Source: Planctomycetota bacterium (lineage in GTDB: Bacteria; Planctomycetota; Planctomycetia; Isosphaerales; Isosphaeraceae). Taken from it: 64,000 nt of DNA. This document shows, one piece after another, positions 1-7,485 of this stretch (positions are counted from its first letter, which is position 1; each line of letters starts with the position of its first letter). Under the pieces are notes generated by a model. That model saw only the letters and a list, made by a program, of their open reading frames with translations. It searched no databases and was not told the DNA's origin. A program made the position numbers and the translations under genes. The stretch covers positions 20,793 to 84,792 of the forward strand of contig JAJYWB010000020.1 of NCBI GenBank assembly GCA_021791715.1, written 5' to 3'.

Positions 1-311
1 CGCTATCATGGGATCCGCAACTCCGAACGGAGTTCCAGATCGATCCAAATCGCCTACGATGCGTCCAGATAACTCGGCGTCGGCTTCATCAAAAATGAGG
101 ACTTCTTCCTGAGCGACCGCGGATAGAAATGTTTCGAGACGGCGTCGCTTCTCGTTCGTTGAAAACCTTGGACGATCTCCATCAACGTGACGACAGAAAC
201 CGTGTAGAACCCGTGTTGTTTTCGATAGATAACGGCGTTTTGGTTTAAGTTCGTGTCGACGGCTTTAAGAACTTCCGAATAGATATCCGTGTCGAGTAAA
301 GATTTATTCAA
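1..311 (-). pseudogene. PIN-domain (VapC-like) toxin, frameshifted and cut by the window edge
   Basis: The frame starting at 311 opens with MNKSLLDTDIYSEVLK, the first PIN-domain strand with its metal-binding Asp, and continues to TLMEIVQGFQ, which carries the second acidic site. Around positions 155-165 the PIN signal jumps to another frame, which reads NEKRRRLETFLSAV and then FDEADAELSGRIVGDL and GVADPMIA up to the window edge. That second part is the typical VapC C-terminal half. One missing base would restore a single protein. VapC toxins are Mg-dependent RNases. The gene overlaps the end of the upstream small gene (304-612), as toxin-antitoxin pairs usually do. The C-terminus lies outside the window. 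I infer either real inactivation or a sequencing indel. Confidence 0.75.
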
Positions 312-612
312 CTTCAGCGTGCCTCCAGGGACGCTCGCGTCGGTTCCTCATCGCTTGCTCGACGATTTGATCGAGCTCGTCGGCCGCGTCTCGCATCGCA
401 CCGAGCGATCCCTCGAATCGTTCTTCCGATATCTCCGCGGAGTCGCCGCTCTCGAAGCGCCCTTCGGGCGTCGGATTCGTCTTCCGCTCGCCCGCGGGTG
501 CGATTCCATTTTCCCGAAGCTTGTCGTCGAGCTCGATACGCAGTCGCTTCATTTGCTCCGGAGACAAAGAACCCAGCACCTCAATCATATGTATGAATTC
601 GTTTTGCTTCAT
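304..612 (-). CDS. Small acidic protein, probable antitoxin of the PIN module
   Basis: This 102-residue protein ends inside the start region of the PIN-toxin remnant, an 8-base overlap typical of translational coupling in toxin-antitoxin operons. It is charged. A predicted helical segment (FIHMIEVLGSLSPEQMKRLR) fills the N-terminus and an acidic linker follows (residues 45-85). I do not recognise a named antitoxin DNA-binding fold such as AbrB, RHH or Phd, so the assignment rests on position, size and overlap. The start codon at 612 has no strong ribosome binding site. Confidence 0.55.
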   Translation of the reverse strand: MKQNEFIHMIEVLGSLSPEQMKRLRIELDDKLRENGIAPAGERKTNPTPEGRFESGDSAEISEERFEGSLGAMRDAADELDQIVEQAMRNRRERPWRHAEVE

Positions 613-810
613 GATTTTCGTTCCACGAGGGGGGATCCGGCGAGAAGATCATACATTATCATTGATTTCTTACGTAATGATAATCCGTCTCTTAAGAGAC
701 GTCAAGGTATTATGCGACCGATTCCGATCCGTATCGACAATGAAACGACGAACCCCGCGGGTCAAAGCGAACGCTTTATCGCGTATCAACCGCGCGGGGC
801 TCGGCGAGGA

Positions 811-2325
811 TCACTTGCGGATCGTGATCCGATAACCAAGAACCGGCCCTTTCATCAGAGGTTTTTCGGCCTCGACGATCGCCGCGTCGCCGTCGCGCCG
901 GTATTCGAAAAGTTTCGACGTGATCGGGTTGAGCGGGATCGGTACGATCTTGATTTGTTCAAGCGTATCGGGCGGCGATCCTCCGTTCAAAGCCGCGTGC
1001 AACCGAATCGCCTCGACCGTCCGCAACAGCGCGATCTTGGCGTCGAGTCGAACCCCCGCCCGCCGCGCCGCGTCGATCGCCGGAATCATCGCCGCCAACG
1101 AACGAAGCGGACTCGCTTGCACCGGCTTCAACCTCTCGCGCGCCGCTCGATCGACCTCGATCGAATCCGCGTAAGGCAAAAAACTCCCTTTGAACGCGTC
1201 GTCCCAAATTAGGCGATATTGTTCATAAATATACCAAACGACAAGTTGATCTTCCGATAATTGAGCGATCGCTTCGTCGGTAAGCCCGCGCAGCCTCTTG
1301 GCGCTTTCTCGCGCGGGCTTGAGCAACGCCCCCTTCAGCCCCTTCGGGCTCGCCATCGCCATCGCGATCGACGCTCTGTCGAGCGCCCCCGCGACCGTCC
1401 GCGCCGAAACGGTTTGATCGCGCTGCATCATCGCGAACGACTCCGACATCTTCTCAAGCTCGACGATCCGCGCGTGAATCCTCGCCGACAACGAAGCCCA
1501 CTCAAGGTCGGTATGCGGGCGTGTCGCCTCTTTGATCTCGGGAATCATCCGTTCGATCAAAATCTCTTCATTCTCAAGCGCCTCGCGGTAATCGATCAAC
1601 GGACTTGGAAGAACGGCGAGAGCCCAATAAAGATCGGGAGCGTCGGGCCGAGCGATCAGCTCCTCCACCCGCGCGAGCGTCTCTTGAGCGATCGCCGCCC
1701 CCACCATCTGATTGATCAAAAACGGAGTCGTCGCGACGTGCCTGCTCAACGCCAGGCCGTCCTGGATCGTCTGGATCGCATCGTCATATCTGTGCTCGGC
1801 GATCTCCACCCGTTCCTTGAGCGCGATCAGCCGCGACCACGATCGCATATCCTGCGCGTCGGGAAGGAGAATTTCGACCACGCGTTCGCTTTGTTCGGGA
1901 ATCGTGTAATTCCAATCGCACGTTCGCCGATGTGTCGCGAAGTGAATTTGTTCGAGCTTGATCCTCCATCGATCGATGAATTTGCGCGCCTCGGCGACGT
2001 TGAATTGATCGATCGGTTTATTGATGAACTCGGACGGTTTTTCTTCAAGTTCGTGGATCGCGTCCCCTTTCATCCCCGCCCAAAGCCGCAAATAAATCGG
2101 CGCGGCGTCTCCCGGAACGAGTTTCGACGATAACGGCAAAAGCCGATAACGCAGCGGCGGAATCGGCGTCGCCGCGGGAGCGACGACGAGTTCGATCGGC
2201 TTGACCTCGGCGGGCTTCGAATTCCCGTCGCGCAAAGCCGAAGCGACCTGAGCGGAAGTCTCGGCGCTCATGATCATAAAATAAGAAAACACAAACGTAT
2301 ACATGGATCTCGTGAATCGCGGCAT
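811..2325 (-). CDS. Secreted protein of unknown function, last gene of the ECF sigma cluster
   Basis: This 504-residue protein begins with a signal-peptide-like segment (MPRFTRSMYTFVFSYFMIMS). The chosen ATG at 2325 is preceded by AAAGGGAG at good spacing; an upstream in-frame ATG at 2376 would add a non-signal extension and is less likely. The rest is mostly helical, with one segment (residues about 170-240, EIAEHRYDDAIQTIQDGLAL) that resembles planctomycete hypothetical proteins with TPR-like helices. No catalytic motif is seen. It follows, on the same strand, the ECF sigma gene and its small membrane partner, so it may be an effector or regulated product of that unit. Confidence 0.7.
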   Translation of the reverse strand: MPRFTRSMYTFVFSYFMIMSAETSAQVASALRDGNSKPAEVKPIELVVAPAATPIPPLRYRLLPLSSKLVPGDAAPIYLRLWAGMKGDAIHELEEKPSEFINKPIDQFNVAEARKFIDRWRIKLEQIHFATHRRTCDWNYTIPEQSERVVEILLPDAQDMRSWSRLIALKERVEIAEHRYDDAIQTIQDGLALSRHVATTPFLINQMVGAAIAQETLARVEELIARPDAPDLYWALAVLPSPLIDYREALENEEILIERMIPEIKEATRPHTDLEWASLSARIHARIVELEKMSESFAMMQRDQTVSARTVAGALDRASIAMAMASPKGLKGALLKPARESAKRLRGLTDEAIAQLSEDQLVVWYIYEQYRLIWDDAFKGSFLPYADSIEVDRAARERLKPVQASPLRSLAAMIPAIDAARRAGVRLDAKIALLRTVEAIRLHAALNGGSPPDTLEQIKIVPIPLNPITSKLFEYRRDGDAAIVEAEKPLMKGPVLGYRITIRK

Positions 2326-2426
2326 GAATAAACTCCCTTTCAAATCGACCGAATGAGAATCGATCGCCTGGTACAATGAAAACCGCAGATCAATGAACTC
2401 GATGATGTGTTGAAATCACTCGATAT

Positions 2427-2939
2427 TTAAAGATCTTTGAGATCAAGCGGCGACGAAAGCGCGTTGAGCGTGGGCGGCGACGCGTTATCGCTCGGTTTCG
2501 AGCGAATCGAGGGTTCGTCGGAATCGGGTCGACGCGCCGTCTCGAACGTGTTCGACTCCGCGAGTCGGCTGAGCGCGAGATAACTGTCGTCGGATACGTT
2601 CGGATTCGAGTTCCACGCGGGGTCGATCGCGCTCAATTCCGAGTTCTTCGTCGCTCTCGACTCGGCTTCGATCGCGACCGACTCTTCGCGGAGCGGTTCG
2701 GCGGCCGCATTCCTCGCTCGATCGCGAACGATCGTTCCCTTTGCAATCACGATTGTAAGCAATGAACATGCGATTGAAGCAAGGATCGTGTGTGAACGCG
2801 CTTCGGCTCGCCCCGCGGCTCGCCCCGATTCGAAGAGCAATCGATCGCGGTCGATCGCGGTCGCCGCCGGTTTCCAGCGAGCCAGGCGATTTTCGATCGC
2901 GTTTATTTGTTCTTGTCGATCAGGTTCATCTGAGAACAT
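2427..2939 (-). CDS. Single-pass membrane protein overlapping the ECF sigma gene (anti-sigma candidate)
   Basis: This 170-residue protein has a charged N-terminus of about 50 residues (cytoplasmic by prediction), one hydrophobic segment (HTILASIACSLLTIVIAKG) and a low-complexity Ser/Ala/Asp-rich tail. Its ATG lies 37 bases inside the upstream sigma gene with an AAAGGA site in front, so the two are translationally coupled. Membrane proteins coupled to ECF sigma genes are often anti-sigma factors. No zinc-binding anti-sigma (HXXXCXXC) motif is present, so the role is inferred from context only. Confidence 0.65.
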   Translation of the reverse strand: MFSDEPDRQEQINAIENRLARWKPAATAIDRDRLLFESGRAAGRAEARSHTILASIACSLLTIVIAKGTIVRDRARNAAAEPLREESVAIEAESRATKNSELSAIDPAWNSNPNVSDDSYLALSRLAESNTFETARRPDSDEPSIRSKPSDNASPPTLNALSSPLDLKDL

Positions 2940-3409
2940 TCCGGTTCGATCCTTTCTTGAAGTACGGCGAGGCCTTCGAGATATCGGCGGCGGGCGGTCG
3001 CGAGCGAAACCCCCGCGATTCGCGCGATTTCGTCGAACGTCAATTCCCCCCAGATTCTCGCGACGACGATCTCGCGGAGATTGGGATCGAGTTCGTTAAG
3101 GAGTTTGGTCGCGGTTTGGGCGTCGATCGAATCGTCTGTCGAATCGAACCAGGCTTCGCGGTTCGACGCGTACCGTTCGCGTTTGAGCCTTCGATACGCA
3201 CGCCGAGCCGCGTCGACGGCGCCGTTCCTCACGACCTTGTAGAGCCAAGCGACGACGCTCTCAGGGGGGTTGTGGAGGCGAGCGAGCTTGACGAACGCGT
3301 CTTGCACGACGTCTTCGGGATTCGGCAGCCATTGGCGCGCAAACAGGACGAGCGCCTCGGCGTGTTCGTCGAACAGTCGTCCCACGATCTCGGGTCGAAT
3401 CTTGGCCAT
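2903..3409 (-). CDS. ECF-family RNA polymerase sigma factor
   Basis: This 168-residue protein has sigma region 2 at about residues 10-75 (LFARQWLPNPEDVVQDAFVK, then a WLYKVVRNGAVDAARR segment for core and -10 contacts). Region 4 follows at about 105-155, with the helix-turn-helix LTFDEIARIAGVSLATARRR. There is no region 1 or 3, as expected for ECF sigma factors. Region 2 to region 4 order and length match planctomycete ECF proteins. It heads a three-gene unit with an overlapping membrane protein and a secreted protein, consistent with envelope-signal control. Confidence 0.9.
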   Translation of the reverse strand: MAKIRPEIVGRLFDEHAEALVLFARQWLPNPEDVVQDAFVKLARLHNPPESVVAWLYKVVRNGAVDAARRAYRRLKRERYASNREAWFDSTDDSIDAQTATKLLNELDPNLREIVVARIWGELTFDEIARIAGVSLATARRRYLEGLAVLQERIEPECSQMNLIDKNK

Positions 3410-3959
3410 CCCTTCCTTCGCCTTGTCACGTCGTTTTCGGTTTTCGCCGCGCCTTCGATCCTTCCTACCATGAGACGCCGCCGAGCGGGAGATTTTTCAG
3501 GAATCGTGGAAGAAACGAACGGGCTTCAATCCATAAACCCCACGGTCGAAGAATGATCAATGCGAAACGACCAGTGAATAGGAGCGGCGATCGAGATTCG
3601 TTACACGTCATTTCAAACGGGGCGGTACTAGGGGATGTATTACAAGACATGCTAGTGTGAATATAAAAATATAAATAAAATCAATGGCGGCGACTCGATC
3701 ATTTCCGCCGTTCTAATATCGGCCTAACGCGGCTGAGCAGCAATCATACCAACCCGACGCGCGAGCGAGGGTCTTCTAATTATATCGTGAAACCTTTTGA
3801 TTGATCATTTGATCGGACCCTCGATTGCGCGTCGGGTTAGTATAATCTCTACTTACGTTCGCTCAAAAGATGCATGCACGGAGCGCACAAGATACAGACA
3901 AGTACTCTAGCGGGCCGAACGGGAAATGGCTAAACTTAGCTAAACCAAGGGGGATCGTG
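3410..3959. other. Intergenic region with a palindromic element
   Basis: No gene is supported here. The stretch 3650-3700 is AT-rich and could hold promoters for the divergent sigma gene and antitoxin gene. The main structure is the 96-bp imperfect inverted repeat at 3747-3842. Confidence 0.6.
3747..3842. repeat. 96-bp imperfect inverted repeat (MITE/REP-like element)
   Basis: Two 27-nt arms, 3747-3773 and 3816-3842, are reverse complements at about 23 of 27 positions. They start and end with TACCAACCCGACGCGC-like sequence and frame a 42-nt AT-rich centre. Both outer ends carry TA. The arm core (CCCGACGCGCGAGCGAGGG) resembles dispersed extragenic palindromes known from planctomycete genomes. 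It sits just upstream of the toxin-antitoxin pair and carries no gene, which suggests a non-autonomous mobile element. Confidence 0.75.
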
Positions 3960-4199
3960 ATGAAGATCGCCAATATTCATGAAGCGAAATCGCAGTTATC
4001 CAAATTGATCGAATGCGCCTTGGAGGGTGAGGAAGTCGTCATCGCCAAGTCGGGCAAACCGATCGTGAAGCTCGTTCCGATCGTCGTCGACGAATCGCCT
4101 CGTCAGGGAGGCCAGTGGAAAGGACGCGTGCGAATCGCCGATGATTTCGACTCCCTCCCTCCCGACATCGCCGAGGCGTTCGGAATCGTTCCCAAATGA
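3960..4199 (+). CDS. Phd/YefM-family antitoxin
   Basis: This 79-residue protein shows the Phd fold signature: MKIANIHEAKSQLSKLIE, then ALEGEEVVIAKSGKPIVKLV, followed by a C-terminal toxin-binding tail (residues 45-79). Family members bind operator DNA through the N-terminus and neutralise PIN toxins through the tail. The start is ATG 3960, preceded by an AAGGGGG site; a longer in-frame reading back to 3870 has no family match. Its stop overlaps the start of the vapC remnant (ATGA at 4196-4199). Confidence 0.9.
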   Translation: MKIANIHEAKSQLSKLIECALEGEEVVIAKSGKPIVKLVPIVVDESPRQGGQWKGRVRIADDFDSLPPDIAEAFGIVPK

Positions 4200-4574
4200 A
4201 CCTTGTCCTCGATACACATGTGATTCTCTGTTGGTTACAAGACCCCTTGCTTATTTTCGAATGAGGCGCGACAGGCGATAACCGACGGTCGTAACGCGGT
4301 CTATCTCAGCGCAGCGGTCGTTTGGGAAATCGCGATCAAAAAAAATCTCGGCAAACTCGAAGCTCCCGACGACATCGAAGACGTTATTTCCATGAACCGA
4401 TTCATTCATTTGCCGATAAATATTCACCACGCTTTGACCGTGACGACTCTCCCCGATCACCATCGCGATCCCTTCGACAGAATCCTCGTCGCCCAGGCGC
4501 GATACGAAGGACTCACGCTCGTCAGCCGCGATCCGTACGTCCCGTTATACGGCGGTTCTTGCATTATCGCGTGA
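4196..4574 (+). pseudogene. VapC-family PIN toxin with one-base frameshift
   Basis: The ATG at 4196 overlaps the antitoxin stop by four bases. The first frame reads MNLVLDTHVILCWLQDPLLI and stops at 4262-4264. Coding resumes in another frame from about 4257 (SNEARQAITDGRNAVYLSA), then AVVWEIAIKKNLGKLEAPDD, and ends with LPDHHRDPFDRILVAQAR and TLVSRDP. These are all the usual VapC blocks, including the acidic active-site residues. Removing one T from the run at 4254-4257 would join the halves. So the toxin is inactive as written while the antitoxin is intact. Confidence 0.88.
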
Positions 4575-4785
4575 TCTAATCAAAATACTATTTTATACTA
4601 ATAATTATTATAAAAGTTTTCGAGTCGCCCGGAGCGGGCGAACGTCCACGATCGAAATTCATCGTTCCATAAGCTCCGTGCGACGAAGATCGACCGCGGA
4701 ACGACGACGCGATCGCCGGATCCAATTAACAAATAATACTATATAGTAATCGTGGAACCAGATAGGTCTTCAAATTCGCTCTAAA

Positions 4786-6081
4786 TCAGCGAATAATTTG
4801 ATCTTGAAGTCTGCGGCCGATCTGGCGGAGTCGATCGCGGCGATCGGTCGTCGGGGAGGGGTCGGCGAGGAGCGATTTGCCGTCGATCTCGACGTCGGGT
4901 TTCTCGATCGACCCTCGAACCCGAAGGCTCGTCAGACGCTTGAGGTCGATCGACCAATCGTTCATCAGATCGCGAAGTTCGCGCGGAATCTTATCAAATA
5001 ACGCTTGCGTTTGATCCGCCAAACGATAATCGATCTGGCCGCCGAAGCTCGTCCAGCCCTGAAATGTGAGAGGAACCTTGCCGATCTTGAGCGTGGTGTT
5101 GTCGGTGTGGATGAGACCTCGGCCGATGACGAACGAACCGTCGATCGATCCGATCCGTTCGGCGTGATCAACCCCCACCGCGTCGACGACTCGGGCGATC
5201 GCCATCGTGTCGTCGATCGTGATCGGTTCGATGGCGATCATCCCGTGACCGACGAGCGTTCGATTGATGTCGTCGATCGACAAACCTTGCCCGCGGAGAT
5301 CGAGCTTCAATTTGACGAGCCCGTGCGAACCAAGTCGGTCGGGAGCGGTCGGCAAGATCGGCGTGAAATAACGAAGCACCGTCAATCCACGATTCAACTT
5401 CACTTCACGCATACGAAGTAAGAATTCGTAGGTCGGTTCGGGACCGTCGCTATCGAGCCGAGCCGCCATCCGGATCACGCCGTCGTTGAGCCGTCCCGTC
5501 AGCTCGTTGAGTTCGGCCTGATACGCGCTCCACGATCCTCGACCCGAGATATCGGTCAATTCAAACTTGGTATCGCTCGTTTGATCGCTAACGATGAGTC
5601 GCGCGTTGTTGAGTCGGATCGCCACGGCTCTCCGCTTGCGATCGAACGCTCTCCGCGCCTTCTCGACGCTATCGAGCGATTGCGAGTAATAGCGTTCGAT
5701 AATGTCCGAGAGCCGGCAAGTGCCGTCGGCGCGACGTTCGAGCCGGATCAGAAAGCCGTCGATTTCGACCTTATAAGGATCGAAACGGCCGCGCAGCATG
5801 TCCGCCACGCATATGTGAATGCCGGCGCGGTCAAGATGCGTCCAGGGGATCGATCCGGGGTCGAGGTCGACGATTTCGAGATCGGTCAGGCGAATTTCGC
5901 CGAGGAAGCCGAATTGAAGGCCGCCGAGAGTCGCCTTGCAACCCGTGAGGCGCGACAATTCGGCTTCGATCCGCCTTCGAGCCCAACCCGTGGGCGCGAT
6001 TTGGAGGATCAGAGTCAGCACGATCGGGCCGCCGATCAATGCTCCCAAGGCGCATCGGAAGACGCGACGCAGGCGTTTCAT
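4786..6081 (-). CDS. AsmA/DUF748-like inner-membrane protein
   Basis: This 431-residue protein has an N-terminal membrane anchor (RCALGALIGGPIVLTLILQI). A long beta-rich periplasmic part follows, with phrases typical of AsmA/TamB-type proteins (LGGLQFGFLGEIRLTDLEI, IEKPDVEIDG near the end). Such proteins span the periplasm and are linked to lipid or outer-membrane homeostasis. The start at 6081 is preceded by GGGGCGAGG; an ATG at 6126 would add a charged, non-signal extension. It stands alone, with no close co-directional neighbour. The family call is by pattern and moderate. Confidence 0.65.
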   Translation of the reverse strand: MKRLRRVFRCALGALIGGPIVLTLILQIAPTGWARRRIEAELSRLTGCKATLGGLQFGFLGEIRLTDLEIVDLDPGSIPWTHLDRAGIHICVADMLRGRFDPYKVEIDGFLIRLERRADGTCRLSDIIERYYSQSLDSVEKARRAFDRKRRAVAIRLNNARLIVSDQTSDTKFELTDISGRGSWSAYQAELNELTGRLNDGVIRMAARLDSDGPEPTYEFLLRMREVKLNRGLTVLRYFTPILPTAPDRLGSHGLVKLKLDLRGQGLSIDDINRTLVGHGMIAIEPITIDDTMAIARVVDAVGVDHAERIGSIDGSFVIGRGLIHTDNTTLKIGKVPLTFQGWTSFGGQIDYRLADQTQALFDKIPRELRDLMNDWSIDLKRLTSLRVRGSIEKPDVEIDGKSLLADPSPTTDRRDRLRQIGRRLQDQIIR

Positions 6082-6546
6082 AATCCTCGCCCCAAGCTCG
6101 CAGGCGACCTTATCATCACGCGACATGGCTTCTCGCGCGAACGTGTTAAAGGAAAAGACGGGATAGCACGGCGGCGAACCTTATCGCATTTGGACGAAAG
6201 CGGCAACCCGGAATTTCGCGACGCGCGAAGCGGGGTGTCACGCTCATCGAGCCGAAACGAGCGATACAACGATCGCCCCCTATCATTCAAGCCGACGGAG
6301 AAACGACCGTTTTTCCAGCCCCGGGCACAAAAAAGAACCGCAGTCGACGTGATGAAAGATGCCGTCCGACGCTCCACGAGCCCGATTTCGGTCTTTCCGA
6401 TCGCTGAAAATCGTGGAGGTTGATCGCCGAAAGCCGCGGAAAAGACGCTTTGAGCGCGGTTAAAGTAGCGCCTCGGAAGTGACGGATCAATTAATAAATC
6501 GAATTCACGAACCTGCATACATCTATGCGGGATCGACGACGATCGA
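6082..6546. other. Intergenic region, nothing recognised
   Basis: Upstream of the AsmA-like gene and downstream of the FHA gene. I see no supported gene, tRNA or strong terminator. Confidence 0.5.
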
Positions 6547-7485
6547 TCAACGTTTGTGAAAGACGAGCCGAGTTCCGCCGAGTTCGATTTTATCGCCGTC
6601 GGCGAGGATGCGTTCGCCGGACAGTTGCGTTCCGTTGACGCGCGTTCTGGCTTTGGCGTCGCGGTTACAAAGAGCGTATCCCGAGGAGGTTATGATAATT
6701 TCGGCGTGTCTCCGCGCGACCTGCGAATCGCCGAAAAGGCCCACGTGGGCGCGCTCGTCGAGGCCGATCGTCGACGTCCGATTCGTGAGCAAAAAGATTC
6801 GACCCTCCTGGCGACCCGAGAGAACCTGCAACCAGGCTCGTCGCAAGGCCTGCTCGACAAGAGCGAGGAAGAGCCCCAAACCCGCTCCCAGGACGACGAT
6901 TCCGAGAGCCTGGCTCGGCGCGTATCCGAATCGTTCGGCGAGCGCGACGCGGAGCGCTTCAAATAAGAAACCGCCGATAAAACCGCCCGTCGCGCCGCCG
7001 ATCACCCCAAAAATCAGCCGCTGGAGCGAGCGATGAGCGAGTCCCTGGCTGATACCGATCCCAAGCCCGAGGATGCTCCAGGAGATCGATCGACCTAAGA
7101 GGCCGCCGCGTAGGCCGCCGAGGACGAACTCGCCGATCAAGAGCCCGATCGCTCCGCCGATCGCTCCCGCGATCCCACCCCACGTTCCCATGCGTGAAAG
7201 CTTAAGCCAAGCGCCGTCGCGAAACGGCTCGGCTGCGTTGAGCACAAACCCGATCGCTCCGCCGATCGCGATCCCCGCCCAACAATCACGCACCCAGATA
7301 TTATTGGTATGAACGAGTTCGACATACCAAAAGAGGCCGATCAAAGCGCCGATCGCTCCGGCGAGCGCCATGCCGTAGGCGCGGCGGAAATTGGCGCGGG
7401 GCGCCGAATGGAACGACGCCGAGGGGTTCGTTTCCAAATCGGTTCGCGGTTTCGTTTGTGGAGACGCGTGGGGCGCGGGATTCAC
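6547..7485 (-). CDS. Multi-pass membrane protein with C-terminal FHA domain
   Basis: This 312-residue protein has a polar N-terminus, then about residues 38-220 of glycine-rich hydrophobic helices (AIGALIGLFW, GGIAGAIGGAIGLLIGEF and others). A cytoplasmic FHA domain follows at about 225-312. The FHA core is recognisable: TIGLDE, then the phosphothreonine-binding GDSQVARRHAEI, and NGTQLSGERILADGDKIELG. FHA domains bind phosphothreonine peptides. The start is GTG at 7485, overlapping the TGA of the Hsp70-VWA gene by four bases, so it is the third gene of that operon. I infer that it tethers a phospho-dependent signal to the membrane. Confidence 0.9.
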   Translation of the reverse strand: MNPAPHASPQTKPRTDLETNPSASFHSAPRANFRRAYGMALAGAIGALIGLFWYVELVHTNNIWVRDCWAGIAIGGAIGFVLNAAEPFRDGAWLKLSRMGTWGGIAGAIGGAIGLLIGEFVLGGLRGGLLGRSISWSILGLGIGISQGLAHRSLQRLIFGVIGGATGGFIGGFLFEALRVALAERFGYAPSQALGIVVLGAGLGLFLALVEQALRRAWLQVLSGRQEGRIFLLTNRTSTIGLDERAHVGLFGDSQVARRHAEIIITSSGYALCNRDAKARTRVNGTQLSGERILADGDKIELGGTRLVFHKR

